Positions 9,078 through 23,186 are shown, counted from the stretch's first letter. The stretch is DNA of 64,000 nt from Bacillus sp. HNG (GCF_003400205.1 NZ_QUQV01000004.1:124001-188000); one strand, 5' to 3'. A program made the numbers and translations. Notes: generated from the letters alone by a model not told the origin.

Positions 9078-9299
9078 ATGTCTAAAAATGATAAGCATCC
9101 TTTACGAGCTTATGCGCTAATGTCTGGTATTCTATCTCAGTTAGTAGGATCGATTCTAATAGGTATTTTCCTCGGTAGATGGATTGATCAGATGCTAGCC
9201 ACTGAACCGCTTTTTTTAATTCTTGGCCTTCTATTAGGACTAGCAACAGGAGTCTACGCAACACTTCGTCTAGTCAATCATTTTTTCTCGGGAGATTAA
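9078..9299 (+). CDS. atpZ: AtpZ/AtpI family ATP synthase accessory protein
   Basis: This 73-residue protein has two transmembrane helices (about residues 15-35 and 43-65) and the family pattern GSILIGIFLGRWID...GLLLGLATGVYATLRLV. Bacilli with a two-gene front end to the operon carry atpZ then atpI; the products help assemble or supply magnesium to the Fo sector. ATG 9078 is preferred over TTG 9072 because the gtggggg site then has usual spacing. It is the first gene of the operon, and the next start follows its stop by six bases. Confidence 0.82.
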   Translation: MSKNDKHPLRAYALMSGILSQLVGSILIGIFLGRWIDQMLATEPLFLILGLLLGLATGVYATLRLVNHFFSGD

Positions 9300-9305
9300 C
9301 TTGAT

Positions 9306-9674
9306 ATGCAGGATCTATCCATAGCGTTTACGAGGTATCGTAAATACATATTCTACTTACTCGCAATCTATGTACTAGGCTGGGGATTCACTGCATATAA
9401 ATCGGTCTTCTTAGGATTAATTCTAGGAACACTAGGAAGTCTGTGGATTCTATTTACATTGGCTAGGAAAAACAAACAATTTACGAAAGCCTTTGAAGAA
9501 GGTCGGACAGTCCGATCGCTTGGAACAATGTCTAGAATGGCGGTTGCAGGTTTAGCGGTATTAGTCGTAATGGAATATCCAGAAAAGTTTCACTTAGGTA
9601 GTATGATTATTGGATTAATGACAGCCTACTTTGTCATTATGATAGATTTCTTTTTTCAAAAACTTCATAAATAG
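9306..9674 (+). CDS. atpI: ATP synthase subunit I
   Basis: This 122-residue membrane protein has four hydrophobic helices (around 14-30, 32-50, 74-90 and 95-116), the size and layout of Bacillus AtpI. AtpI assists assembly of the c-ring and is not part of the finished enzyme. It is in the second position of the operon, before atpB. Sequence conservation is low in this family, so the assignment depends mainly on position and topology. Confidence 0.82.
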   Translation: MQDLSIAFTRYRKYIFYLLAIYVLGWGFTAYKSVFLGLILGTLGSLWILFTLARKNKQFTKAFEEGRTVRSLGTMSRMAVAGLAVLVVMEYPEKFHLGSMIIGLMTAYFVIMIDFFFQKLHK

Positions 9675-9725
9675 ACTAAAGCGTAAAACCTAGGTGTGCG
9701 CTGGACAATATGGGAAGAGAGGTGA

Positions 9726-10466
<741 letters not shown>

Positions 10467-10475
10467 AAATAAACC

Positions 10476-10502
10476 TTGTCCAAAATGAGACTTTTTGGGC
10501 AA
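10476..10502 (+). other. Intercistronic hairpin atpB-atpE
   Basis: Stem TTGTCCAAAA/TTTTGGGCAA with one T-G pair and a seven-base loop. It sits between the genes for subunits a and c and has no T run. Confidence 0.55.
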
Positions 10503-10539
10503 ACAAAATCAATTATTATAAAACTTTTTATACAATTAA

Positions 10540-10773
<234 letters not shown>

Positions 10774-10857
10774 GATGATTTTTCGAAGCTTTCCTTGAAG
10801 TTGCATCTAAGGTCTTTCCTTATTTCGTAACCTTAAAAAGTGAAGGCTAGTTAACAA

Positions 10858-10893
10858 AATGGCGAAGATCATTCCAAGAGAACCTTCGCCATT
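10858..10893 (+). other. Intercistronic hairpin atpE-atpF
   Basis: Perfect ten-base-pair stem AATGGCGAAG/CTTCGCCATT with a 16-base loop, in an unusually long 227-base gap. A second small hairpin CGTGC/GCACG follows at 10923-10940. There is no T run after the first, so full termination is unlikely. Stabilisation of the atpE message or partial attenuation is possible. Confidence 0.65.
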
Positions 10894-11000
10894 CCTTTGT
10901 ATTACCCAAAAAATGACTTAATCGTGCTTATTATTGCACGTGATGATGAAATGAAGGACTTCCATTCGACCTGGAACTCGCGAAAAAGGAGGGAATATAG

Positions 11001-13587
<2,587 letters not shown>

Positions 13588-13598
13588 AACGAAATGTG

Positions 13599-13627
13599 TA
13601 AGCGACGTTCAATACGTGCGTCGCTTA
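13599..13627 (+). other. Intercistronic hairpin atpA-atpG
   Basis: Perfect nine-base-pair stem TAAGCGACG/CGTCGCTTA with an 11-base loop in the 110-base gap. No T run follows. Confidence 0.6.
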
Positions 13628-13691
13628 TCTGAATAAAGCTAGGAAGACTCGGTTCCAAAGCGTTTACGAATAATCGAGGAAAAGGTGGTGA

Positions 13692-14555
<864 letters not shown>

Positions 14556-14586
14556 AACATATAACAACATTAGATAGATTTAAAGG

Positions 14587-16066
<1,480 letters not shown>

Positions 16067-16070
16067 TTAA

Positions 16071-16496
<426 letters not shown>

Positions 16497-16509
16497 TCTT
16501 AGTATTGGG

Positions 16510-16544
16510 AACCCCCAGAGGCTTTTGGAACTGGGGGTTTTTTT
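16510..16544 (+). terminator. atp operon terminator
   Basis: Perfect stem AACCCCCAG/CTGGGGGTT with a 12-base loop and a run of T. Confidence 0.93.
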
Positions 16545-16591
16545 CGTATTTGGGGCTACTCACTGACAGGAGTGTAGACTTTGTTAAAATA

Positions 16592-16691
16592 GATAGAATC
16601 GGATTAAAGTCGATAGAACTAAAATATAACTGATAGAATCAAAATAAAGTTGATAGGAATAAAATAACGACGATAGAATCCGATTATCGTT
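16592..16691. repeat. 20-bp tandem array, five units
   Basis: Five consecutive units of exactly 20 bases each start with GATAG (16592, 16612, 16632, 16652, 16672), with a consensus close to GATAGAATCAAAATAAAGTT. It lies just after the atp terminator, and no open frame crosses it. Confidence 0.8.
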
Positions 16692-16814
16692 GAAGGAAGG
16701 CTGAACATTAGTAAATAGAATTAGAATTCAAACTAGCTATCCCTATAATTTAATCCCTTATATAATGGTTTTAACAGTATTTTGCCATTAGATAGGGGAT
16801 TTTTTTATATTTGT

Positions 16815-16842
16815 TGAAACCTTTTGGCTTTTTCTTGTATCT
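16815..16842 (+). promoter_or_regulatory. Probable ECF promoter of the second sigma operon
   Basis: TGAAACCTTT at 16815-16824 is an exact ECF -35 with its downstream T run. About 16 bases later TGTATC could serve as -10. It is placed about 35-60 bases before the TTG start, consistent with autoregulation. Confidence 0.55.
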
Positions 16843-16876
16843 AAGGATTAGGTTGACTCGGAAAGGAGAGCATACT

Positions 16877-17416
16877 TTGGATATCGCAAAAGAGGTGAAA
16901 AAGGCAAGGCGTGGGAGTAAGTCTTCCTTTGAAAAATTGATTATGGCACATAAGCTTTTAATGTATCGTGTGGCGAAAACAATCTTATCGAATGACGAAG
17001 ATTGTGCGGATGCGATTCAAGAGGCGATCATCAAAGCTTATCAAAAAATGGATACGTTGAAAGAGCCTGCTTATTTTAAAAGTTGGTTGTGTCGAATTGT
17101 TTTAAATGAATGTTACCAACTGTTAAGGAAGAAAAAGAATGTCATAAATTTTGAGGATTTGTTTGAGCCTCAGATAACGGAACAAGGATATGAGGAAGTG
17201 GAGGTTGAACAAATGCTCGGTAAACTACCAGAAGAGCAATCTCAATTGTTAAAGCTTTTTCATATAGAAGGAATGTCAATTTTGGAGCTAGCGCAAATTT
17301 ATGAGGTACCGGAAAATACGATTAAAACAAGACTACGTCGTGCGCGTGAAAAAATGCGTGAGCTATGGGATACAAAAGAGGAGGGATCATCATGGATAAA
17401 TGGGAAAATCAAATAA
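16877..17416 (+). CDS. ECF RNA polymerase sigma factor
   Basis: This 179-residue protein has sigma region 2 (FEKLIMAHKLLMYRVAKTIL, DCADAIQEAIIKAYQKM, FKSWLCRIVLNECYQLLRKK) and region 4 (LPEEQSQLLKLFHIEGMSILELAQIYEVPENTIKTRLRRAREKM). The start is TTG 16877 behind GGAGAG; an upstream in-frame start at 16811 would run through the putative promoter. The 3' end overlaps the next gene by 25 bases. It resembles the SigV/SigI-adjacent ECF group of bacilli, but I cannot name the orthologue. Confidence 0.82.
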   Translation: MDIAKEVKKARRGSKSSFEKLIMAHKLLMYRVAKTILSNDEDCADAIQEAIIKAYQKMDTLKEPAYFKSWLCRIVLNECYQLLRKKKNVINFEDLFEPQITEQGYEEVEVEQMLGKLPEEQSQLLKLFHIEGMSILELAQIYEVPENTIKTRLRRAREKMRELWDTKEEGSSWINGKIK

Positions 17417-18696
17417 AGATGAGGGTAAACCCACAGGTTCCTGCAAGTGTGGAGCAGCGCATGAACGAAACACTCCGTTCCCTTCCAAAAAAGAAGACAT
17501 ATCCACGCTTCTATTACCCAGTCGCAGCAGTGTTTTTGGTAGGCTTCCTTTTATTTGGGATATCCTTTATGTCGCCAACTTTAGCTGAGACGTTGAGGTC
17601 TGTACCAGTCATCGGGTCTATTTTTAAGATGGTAGGGGATATCGGTACCCAGAAGGGAGAACAAGAGGGGTTAACCACTTTATTAGGGCAACAGGTGGAA
17701 ATAGATGGGCAAGTGATTACCTTTACGGAAAGTCTTTATGATGGATCACAGATTCATATTGGGTATCTGATTGAATCTTATACCCAAGAGAAGACAACCT
17801 ATCCTACTGATTTTTTATCGAACTTACAGTTAACCATTGATGGCAAGGGTGTTAGTTATGGGATGGGAGAACGCGGCGAAGTATTAGAAAATGGAGATTA
17901 CGCTGGGATATTGAGTATTCATGTGGATGACGAATTACCAGATCAGTTTACTCTTGGCATACGTTCTCAAAAAGAAAAAGCATTACATGTAGAGTTGCCA
18001 ATTACAAAACAAGGAGAAAACAGAGCATTTCTTGTCAATGAAACGGTAGAGTCTGAGGATTTAACGATGCATGTGGATAAAGTGACATTTTTCCCAACAA
18101 GTACGGAGATTATGTTTCGTCAGATTATGGACGAAAAAGTATTTGAGAGTAAAAAGTATGATTGGTTAGATTATCAAATCGTTGATGACAAGGGGAATGT
18201 ACTGCAGCCGTTTAGCGGAGGTGGCGGTGGGGGACCGATGAAGAACGGTCAGTTACTACAAACCTTCAATTATTACTATGAGCCCCTGGAAACTATACCG
18301 AGGTCACTAACGTTTAAACCTTATTTAATTGTCGGAAACGAGAAGGTGGAAGAAGTAAAAGCAGACTGGACGGGTGAAAAGTTGACGCTTTCACAAGGAG
18401 GAATAGGAGAAATAACTGTATTAGACATTAAGAGTGAAAATAACTTAGTGACCCTCATAGTGGAAACAAAGGGTGATGATGCATTTTGGCAGGCAAATAG
18501 CATTTTAATTGAGAAGAGAAATGGAGAACCTTTTCATCAGGAAAAAACACCAAAGCGAGTCGAGAATGCTTTAAATCAATATGAGGTTCAGTTTGCGGCC
18601 GATGTGGCAGAGGAAGACATTCGTATTGTAACTTATAAACAGAAGGCTCCGAAATTTTTGGAGGAGCTAGAGGTGACGATTGAGTTGGGTGAGTAA
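17392..18696 (+). CDS. DUF4179-type membrane anti-sigma factor
   Basis: This 434-residue protein has an N-terminal cytoplasmic tail (about 1-40), one membrane helix near residues 45-62 (YPVAAVFLVGFLLFGISFMSP), the conserved TLAETLRSVPVIGSIFKMVGDIG just after it, and a large extracytoplasmic region. This is the DUF4179 arrangement found beside ECF sigma genes. Its job is probably to hold the upstream sigma factor inactive. ATG 17392 follows AGAGGAGGG, inside the end of the sigma gene, so the pair is translationally coupled. Confidence 0.78.
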   Translation: MDKWENQIKMRVNPQVPASVEQRMNETLRSLPKKKTYPRFYYPVAAVFLVGFLLFGISFMSPTLAETLRSVPVIGSIFKMVGDIGTQKGEQEGLTTLLGQQVEIDGQVITFTESLYDGSQIHIGYLIESYTQEKTTYPTDFLSNLQLTIDGKGVSYGMGERGEVLENGDYAGILSIHVDDELPDQFTLGIRSQKEKALHVELPITKQGENRAFLVNETVESEDLTMHVDKVTFFPTSTEIMFRQIMDEKVFESKKYDWLDYQIVDDKGNVLQPFSGGGGGGPMKNGQLLQTFNYYYEPLETIPRSLTFKPYLIVGNEKVEEVKADWTGEKLTLSQGGIGEITVLDIKSENNLVTLIVETKGDDAFWQANSILIEKRNGEPFHQEKTPKRVENALNQYEVQFAADVAEEDIRIVTYKQKAPKFLEELEVTIELGE

Positions 18697-18706
18697 ATGT
18701 GAGTTA

Positions 18707-18735
18707 GGGCTACTTTTATGTAGTCCTTTTTTCGT
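18707..18735 (+). terminator. Terminator of the sigma/DUF4179 operon
   Basis: Stem GGGCTAC/GTAGTCC with one G-T pair, a six-base loop and a T run. Confidence 0.8.
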
Positions 18736-18739
18736 TTTT

Positions 18740-18839
18740 GGACAATAATTTTGAATTATGGCTGATAATTTTTGTTATTGGACAATAGGTTATTAGTATA
18801 GATGATATTTTGTAATTATAGGCTGATAGGTTTTTGGGG
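18740..18839. repeat. 20-bp tandem array, five units
   Basis: Five consecutive 20-base segments starting at 18740 have the form GGACAATAATTTTGAATTAT and GGCTGATAATTTTTGTTATT, with alternating CAATA and GATA cores in the same position. It directly follows a terminator, like the arrays at 16592 and 4212. Confidence 0.72.
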
Positions 18840-18849
18840 TAGGGCTTGG

Positions 18850-18961
18850 ATGCATTAGCTTACTAGGGTTCTAGAGGTGTAATCTTACCGTCGAGTGGCT
18901 GGAGTCGAGCAAGTGAGGGTATGAAAAAGGGTTAAACGTGCCTTCGGGAAGTGGAAATCGA
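18850..18961. repeat. 52-bp array A, left part
   Basis: One clear 52-base unit (18902-18953) and an older degenerate unit (18850-18901) precede the insertion sequence. The array continues on its other side at 20356. Unit core: GTGAGGGTATGAAAAAGGG followed by TTAAnCGTGCCTTC. Confidence 0.75.
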
Positions 18962-19025
18962 AGTCAAGTCCTTAGTTTTGTGTAAAATTCTTTTTCCTTA
19001 TGTTACATTGTTAACAGCTTATATG

Positions 19026-19073
19026 AATTTTTATGGTATTGAAGGGGGTACCCCCTTCAATACCATAAAAATT
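19026..19073. repeat. 48-base perfect palindrome inside the IS
   Basis: Two 24-base arms meet without a loop at 19049/19050, with GAAGGGGGTACCCCCTTC at the centre. It lies 15 bases beyond the transposase stop on the minus strand and may act as the transcription terminator of the element. Confidence 0.8.
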
Positions 19074-19088
19074 TCTCGCGCTTCGCGC

Positions 19089-20258
19089 CTATCCTTTTCC
19101 GATTGGGAGTACTTTTCCTTCTTGTGCTTCTGCAATGTCCATTAAGACAGCTCCTATTAATCTAAAGGCAGATTGTGTATTTGGAAAAATCCTAATGACT
19201 CTTTCTCTTCGCCTAACTTCTTGATTCAATCTCTCTAATGAATTAGTTGTATGAATATATTGATGATATTTACTCTTTTCATTTAAGTATTGAATAGCAT
19301 CTTCGAATCCCTCTTCTAACACTTCAATAGCTTTTACTAGTTTAGGGTTATCGCTAAAACGATTCATAAACTCATCTTTGAATTTCCTTGCATCATCAAC
19401 TTCTACTGCTTCAAAGATTCTTTTTAAACCGAGTTTTTGTTCTTCCATTCCTTTTTTAGGCATTTGTTGAAAGATATTTCGTTTGAAGTGTACAGTACAG
19501 CGTTGCCAAGCAGTTCCTACAAATTCCTTAGCAATTGCCTTCTTTAAGCCCTTATGGGCATCAGATATGACTAATTTGGGTGATTGCAGACCACGAGATT
19601 TTAGGTACTGAAAAAAGCCCTTCCAGGCCTCATAATCCTCAGCATGGTCAACTTTTAAGCCAAGAATTTCTCGGCAATTGTTTTCGTTAATCGCAGTTGT
19701 AATGTACACTGCTTTAGACACGACACGATTATGCTCCCTTACTTTGATATACATAGCATCTGCAAAAATATAAGGATAATATTTTGTGTTTAGCGGCCTA
19801 TTAGCCCATGTATTAACAATTGGATCCAGTTTTTCTGTTAATGAGGAAACAAATGACTTTGATACCCCTTCGCCGCATAACTCTTTTACAATATTCGTTA
19901 CTTTTCGGGTGGACACTCCATTGACTACCATTTCAAGCATGGAAAGAACAAATGCTTGATCGCAACGTGCATATTTTTCAAAAATAGACGGTGAGAAATC
20001 CCCATTACGTGTACGTGGTACTCTAAGGGTAATCTTACCCATACTTATAATAAGATCACGTTCATAGTAACCGTTTCTATAGTCTCGACGTTCAGATGTA
20101 CGTTCATAAGAGCCTGCGTTCAGATAATCATCACGTTCTTTTTACATAACCGAATTTAATACCAAGACCACTGAAGCTTTGACAACCGCGTCTATTTCAG
20201 AATTTATTACAGCATCTTTTAAATCTTCAATATTTAGGTTAAACTGAAGTTGAGTCAA
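19089..20258 (-). pseudogene. IS256-family transposase with in-frame stop
   Basis: Reading from TTG 20258 gives a 389-codon frame of normal length for IS256 transposases, beginning LTQLQFNLNIEDLKDAV behind AGGAGGAA. Codon 39 is TAA (20142-20144), in VLNSVM*KERDDYL where relatives have a glutamate. The rest is intact: GKITLRVPRTR, the DDE catalytic core with FADAMYIKVRE and VISDAHKGLKKAI, and the C-terminal TTNSLERLNQEVRRRERVIRIFPN. A shorter frame from 20042 exists but would lack the N-terminal DNA-binding part. Confidence 0.88.
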
Positions 20259-20355
20259 ATTAATTCCTCCTCATTGTTTTCGTCGCTGTTAACATTGTAG
20301 ACAAGAGGAAATAATTTGACTCATTTTCTTTTTACACAATTATATGGACTTAATC

Positions 20356-20512
20356 GAAATCGATTGGGTGAGGGTATGTAAAAGGGTTAATCGTGCCTTC
20401 AGGAAGTGGAAATCGATCGGGTGAGGGTACGAAAAAGGGTTAATTGTACCATCAGGAGTGGAAATCGATTGGGTAAGGGTATGAAAGAGGGCTAAATGTA
20501 CCATCAGGGAAG
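20356..20512. repeat. 52-bp array A, right part
   Basis: Three units start at 20356, 20409 and 20461 with GAAATCGAT(T/C)GGGT. They are 53 and 52 bases long, and the last decays after about 50 bases. Neighbouring units differ at about one base in six. Confidence 0.85.
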
Positions 20513-20607
20513 ATATGTCGGATGAGGGATGATAAGAATATAAAAACATTTTTTTGTGGGCGTAACTTCGTTACGGTTATTTGTTTTGTTGAAGAAATGG
20601 GGAATAC

Positions 20608-20634
20608 GCCAAAAACGCCTGCGGCCTTTTTGGC
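20608..20634 (+). other. Hairpin in the nuo upstream region
   Basis: GCCAAAAA pairs with TTTTTGGC and encloses GCC-tgc-GGC, with one mismatch. No gene ends here, so it is part of the structured block before nuo rather than an evident terminator. Confidence 0.5.
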
Positions 20635-20646
20635 TAAAAAGGGGGG

Positions 20647-20854
20647 ACCAAGTGTCGACCATCTGGGTCTTAGTTCTATGAAATTGTGAAATTACCATTT
20701 TGATGAAACTAAAGTTTCATCATTTCAGCCAAGGCTGAAACTGCAAATGGGGAAAAATAGTCTAGGGAAAGCGAGCTTTCCTATCCTGTTTTTTCCCCAT
20801 TTGTCAGAAATGGTAATTTCGTAGAATAAGTGGCAGGTTTGGTCGACACTTGGT
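20647..20854. other. Nested inverted-repeat (cruciform) element upstream of nuo
   Basis: Three concentric perfect stems occur: 15 bp ACCAAGTGTCGACCA (20647-20661 with 20840-20854), 13 bp GAAATTACCATTT (20688-20700 with 20808-20820) and 13 bp AAATGGGGAAAAA (20745-20757 with 20790-20802). Between them are local hairpins: GATGAAACT/AGTTTCATC at 20702-20721, TTTCAGCC/GGCTGAAA at 20723-20740, and TAGGGAAAGC/GCTTTCCTA at 20763-20783. No open reading frame of note. It could be a MITE-like element, a structured RNA, or a DNA cruciform. Confidence 0.85.
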
Positions 20855-20872
20855 TGGGAAAAGTGCTATAAT
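20843..20872 (+). promoter_or_regulatory. Sigma-A promoter of the nuo operon
   Basis: TCGACA (20843-20848), an 18-base spacer and TATAAT (20867-20872). The -35 lies within the last arm of the nested inverted repeat. The leader is about 55 bases. Confidence 0.65.
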
Positions 20873-20933
20873 GAATTCGGTTACATTTATAATATTTTGT
20901 TAATAAAATGTTGGGGATATCGGAGGGGGCTGC

Positions 20934-21311
20934 ATGGAGGATCTGTTGAATCAGTATTTGAATAGTTACATGATTGTGTTTGTCTTCTTGTTGTTGGGTA
21001 TTCTACTCCCGATTGTGGCGTTGTTTCTGGGGAAGTTGCTTCGTCCACATGCTCCGAGTGAGGAGAAGGCTACTACATATGAGAGTGGAATTGAGCCATT
21101 CCATGATTCTCGGGTACAGTTTAATGTACGTTATTATATTTTTGCGCTATTGTTTGTTATTTTTGATGTTGAGACTGTATTTTTATATCCATGGGCTGTT
21201 GCCTACGAAAAACTCGGAATTTTCGCAGTAGTTGAGATGTTTATTTTCGTTGTTATGCTCGTTATCGGCTTAGTATATGCTTGGAAGAAGGGCGTGTTGA
21301 AATGGATTTAA
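20934..21311 (+). CDS. nuoA: NADH-quinone oxidoreductase-type subunit A
   Basis: This 125-residue protein has three membrane helices (about 13-35, 63-84 and 92-115) and the family signature [24 protein letters not shown] in the loop. It is a membrane subunit near the quinone site of complex I. ATG 20934 follows GGAGGGGG. First gene of the eleven-gene operon. The next start overlaps its 3' end by ten bases. Confidence 0.97.
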   Translation: MEDLLNQYLNSYMIVFVFLLLGILLPIVALFLGKLLRPHAPSEEKATTYESGIEPFHDSRVQFNVRYYIFALLFVIFDVETVFLYPWAVAYEKLGIFAVVEMFIFVVMLVIGLVYAWKKGVLKWI

Positions 21312-21814
21312 AAATGGATGGTATTTCAGATTTAGAGATGGAAGAGTTAAAGAGAAGTGTATTTTTGACGACGCTGGAGCAGGTGAAAGGTTGGGCACGA
21401 AGTAATTCGTTGTGGCCACTTACATTTGGTCTGGCTTGTTGTGCGATTGAAATGATGGGGACAGGTTCTTCTCACTATGATTTAGATCGTTTTGGTTCCT
21501 TTTTCCGTACATCTCCACGTCAATCCGATTGTATGATTGTGTCGGGGACGGTAACGAAGAAAATGGCGCCAGTTTTAAAGAGATTGTATGATCAAATGCC
21601 TGAGCCAAAATGGGTGATTGCGATGGGTTCTTGTGCAACTGCGGGGGGACCTTATGTGAAATCGTATTCGGTTGTAAAAGGGGTTGACCAAATTGTACCG
21701 GTTGATGTGTACATTCCGGGTTGTCCTCCAAATCCAGCTGCGCTCATTTACGGGATTAATAAATTAAGAGAGAAGATTCGCTATGAGGCTAAAACGGGGA
21801 AGAAGGTGATTTAG
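21302..21814 (+). CDS. nuoB: Complex I subunit B (N2 cluster)
   Basis: This 170-residue protein has the four cysteines that bind the terminal 4Fe-4S cluster N2: [22 protein letters not shown] and IPGCPPNP. It passes electrons to quinone at the interface with NuoD. ATG 21302 matches the family N-terminus; a frame from 21281 is longer but lies deeper inside nuoA. Confidence 0.97.
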   Translation: MDLKMDGISDLEMEELKRSVFLTTLEQVKGWARSNSLWPLTFGLACCAIEMMGTGSSHYDLDRFGSFFRTSPRQSDCMIVSGTVTKKMAPVLKRLYDQMPEPKWVIAMGSCATAGGPYVKSYSVVKGVDQIVPVDVYIPGCPPNPAALIYGINKLREKIRYEAKTGKKVI

Positions 21815-21815
21815 C

Positions 21816-23183
21816 ATGAGCGAAGAAAAAGACCTTGAACAACTTAAGCGTGAGGCTGCAGAAAAAGCGAAGGAAGCTGCAAAAAAGCGACTAGCAGAAA
21901 AACAGGCGGCTGAAGCGAAAAGTGAAGATGAATCAAAGGAAGAGAATATAGATATTGCGAAGGCGAAAGCAGCTGCTGCGGCAAAGGCGAAGGCAGCGGC
22001 ATTAGCCAAGCAAAAGGCGAAACAGCAGGCCGAAGAAAAAGCAGCAGCCGAAAAAGATTCAGAATCATCAGAAGAGGGCGATTTGGACCTTGCCAAGCAA
22101 AAAGCCGCGGCGGCAGCCAAAGCGAAGGCCGCAGCACTAGCGAAGCAGAAAGCAGCAGAAGCGGCATCCGAAGACTCGTCGGAGGCAGATGACAAAGCAA
22201 CGGCGAAAGCGAAAGCAGCTGCGGCAGCCAAGGCAAAGGCAGCAGCGCTAGCAAAACAAAAAGAGGCAGAAGCAGCATCCGAAGAATCATCGGTTGCAGA
22301 TGACAAAGCAACGGCCAAAGCGAAGGCTGCAGCACTAGCGAAGCAGAAAGCGGCAGAAGCCGGTTCTGGTGGAGATGACGACTTAGCAACGGCAAAAGCG
22401 AAAGCAGTTGCGGCGGCGAAGGCAAAGGCCGCAGCGTTAGCGAAGCAGAAAGCGGCTGAAAAGGCAGGAGCAGGCTCGGACGATGACGAGCTGGCAAAAG
22501 CAAAAGCGAAGGCGGTAGCGGCAGCCAAAGCAAAGGCCGCGGCCGCGGCGAAAGCGAAAGTAGCAGCTGGTACCGGTGGAGCAGACGATCTTGCTAAGGA
22601 AAAGGCAAAAGCCATCGCGGCGGCAAAGGCGAAGGCAGCCGCAGCAGCGAGGGCAAAGGCCGCAGCAGGCGGAGAGCCAGAAGAAGTCGAAGAGGCAGCG
22701 CCATCTCCAAACCAAAAATATTTAGATAAGTACGTGAAAGTAATCACGGAACACCTTGGGGCAGACGTTTTAGAAGATTCATATATTAATACACTATCAA
22801 AAGACGTACCAACACTTGTTGCAAAGCCAGATACATATTTTAAGATTGCACAGTTTTTAAAGTTTAATGAGCAGCTTGGGTTCGATTACCTATCAGAACT
22901 GCATGGCACAGACTTCCAGACACATATGGAAGTGTATGTTCACTTATTCTCTTATAAAAACCGTCAATCCGTTGCGTTAAAAGTAAAGCTTGATCGTGAT
23001 GAGCCAACAACTGCTTCCTTGCAACCATTATGGGAAGGGGCAAATTGGCCGGAGCGTGAGGCATATGATTTGCTCGGTATCACATTCACTGGACATCCGA
23101 ATTTAACACGAATTCTTTTGCCGGATGACTGGGTGGGGTATCCACTTAGAAAAGATTATGAACCGTATGATGTGGAGGTGTAG
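21816..23183 (+). CDS. nuoC: Complex I subunit C with long Lys/Ala-rich N-terminal extension
   Basis: This 455-residue protein is far longer than the usual 150-200. Residues about 290-455 are the normal NuoC domain (HGTDFQTHMEVYVHLFSYKNR, WPEREAYDLLGITFTGHPNLTRILLPDDW, PLRKDYEP). Residues 1-288 are low-complexity, with seven blocks of AKAKAAAAAKAKAAALAKQK type separated by acidic Ser/Glu/Asp linkers, predicted helical and alternating in charge. Related extensions are known in NuoC of other bacilli. Function unknown. It starts two bases after nuoB, within the operon. Confidence 0.95.
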   Translation: MSEEKDLEQLKREAAEKAKEAAKKRLAEKQAAEAKSEDESKEENIDIAKAKAAAAAKAKAAALAKQKAKQQAEEKAAAEKDSESSEEGDLDLAKQKAAAAAKAKAAALAKQKAAEAASEDSSEADDKATAKAKAAAAAKAKAAALAKQKEAEAASEESSVADDKATAKAKAAALAKQKAAEAGSGGDDDLATAKAKAVAAAKAKAAALAKQKAAEKAGAGSDDDELAKAKAKAVAAAKAKAAAAAKAKVAAGTGGADDLAKEKAKAIAAAKAKAAAAARAKAAAGGEPEEVEEAAPSPNQKYLDKYVKVITEHLGADVLEDSYINTLSKDVPTLVAKPDTYFKIAQFLKFNEQLGFDYLSELHGTDFQTHMEVYVHLFSYKNRQSVALKVKLDRDEPTTASLQPLWEGANWPEREAYDLLGITFTGHPNLTRILLPDDWVGYPLRKDYEPYDVEV

Positions 23184-23186
23184 CAT

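Larger units (their letters stand above)
18962..20355 (-). mobile_element. IS256-family insertion sequence (1,394 bp)
   Basis: The element is bounded by imperfect inverted ends of about 26 bases that share AAGTCC and TGTGTAAAA. It is flanked by an exact 8-base duplication GAAATCGA (18954-18961 and 20356-20363), as expected for this family. The duplication falls at the start of a 52-bp repeat unit, so insertion was into array A. It contains one transposase gene with a nonsense codon and a 48-base perfect palindrome. Confidence 0.88.

Noticed and set aside
18951-19145. 64-codon plus-strand frame at the IS left end
   Set aside because: It spans the IS boundary and the perfect palindrome and runs into the antisense of the transposase.
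21764-22747. 327-codon open frame on the minus strand opposite nuoC, Ala/Phe/Ser-rich
   Set aside because: It is the antisense reading of the repetitive GC-rich nuoC extension, without a ribosome site or known family. Open length follows from the repeat composition.
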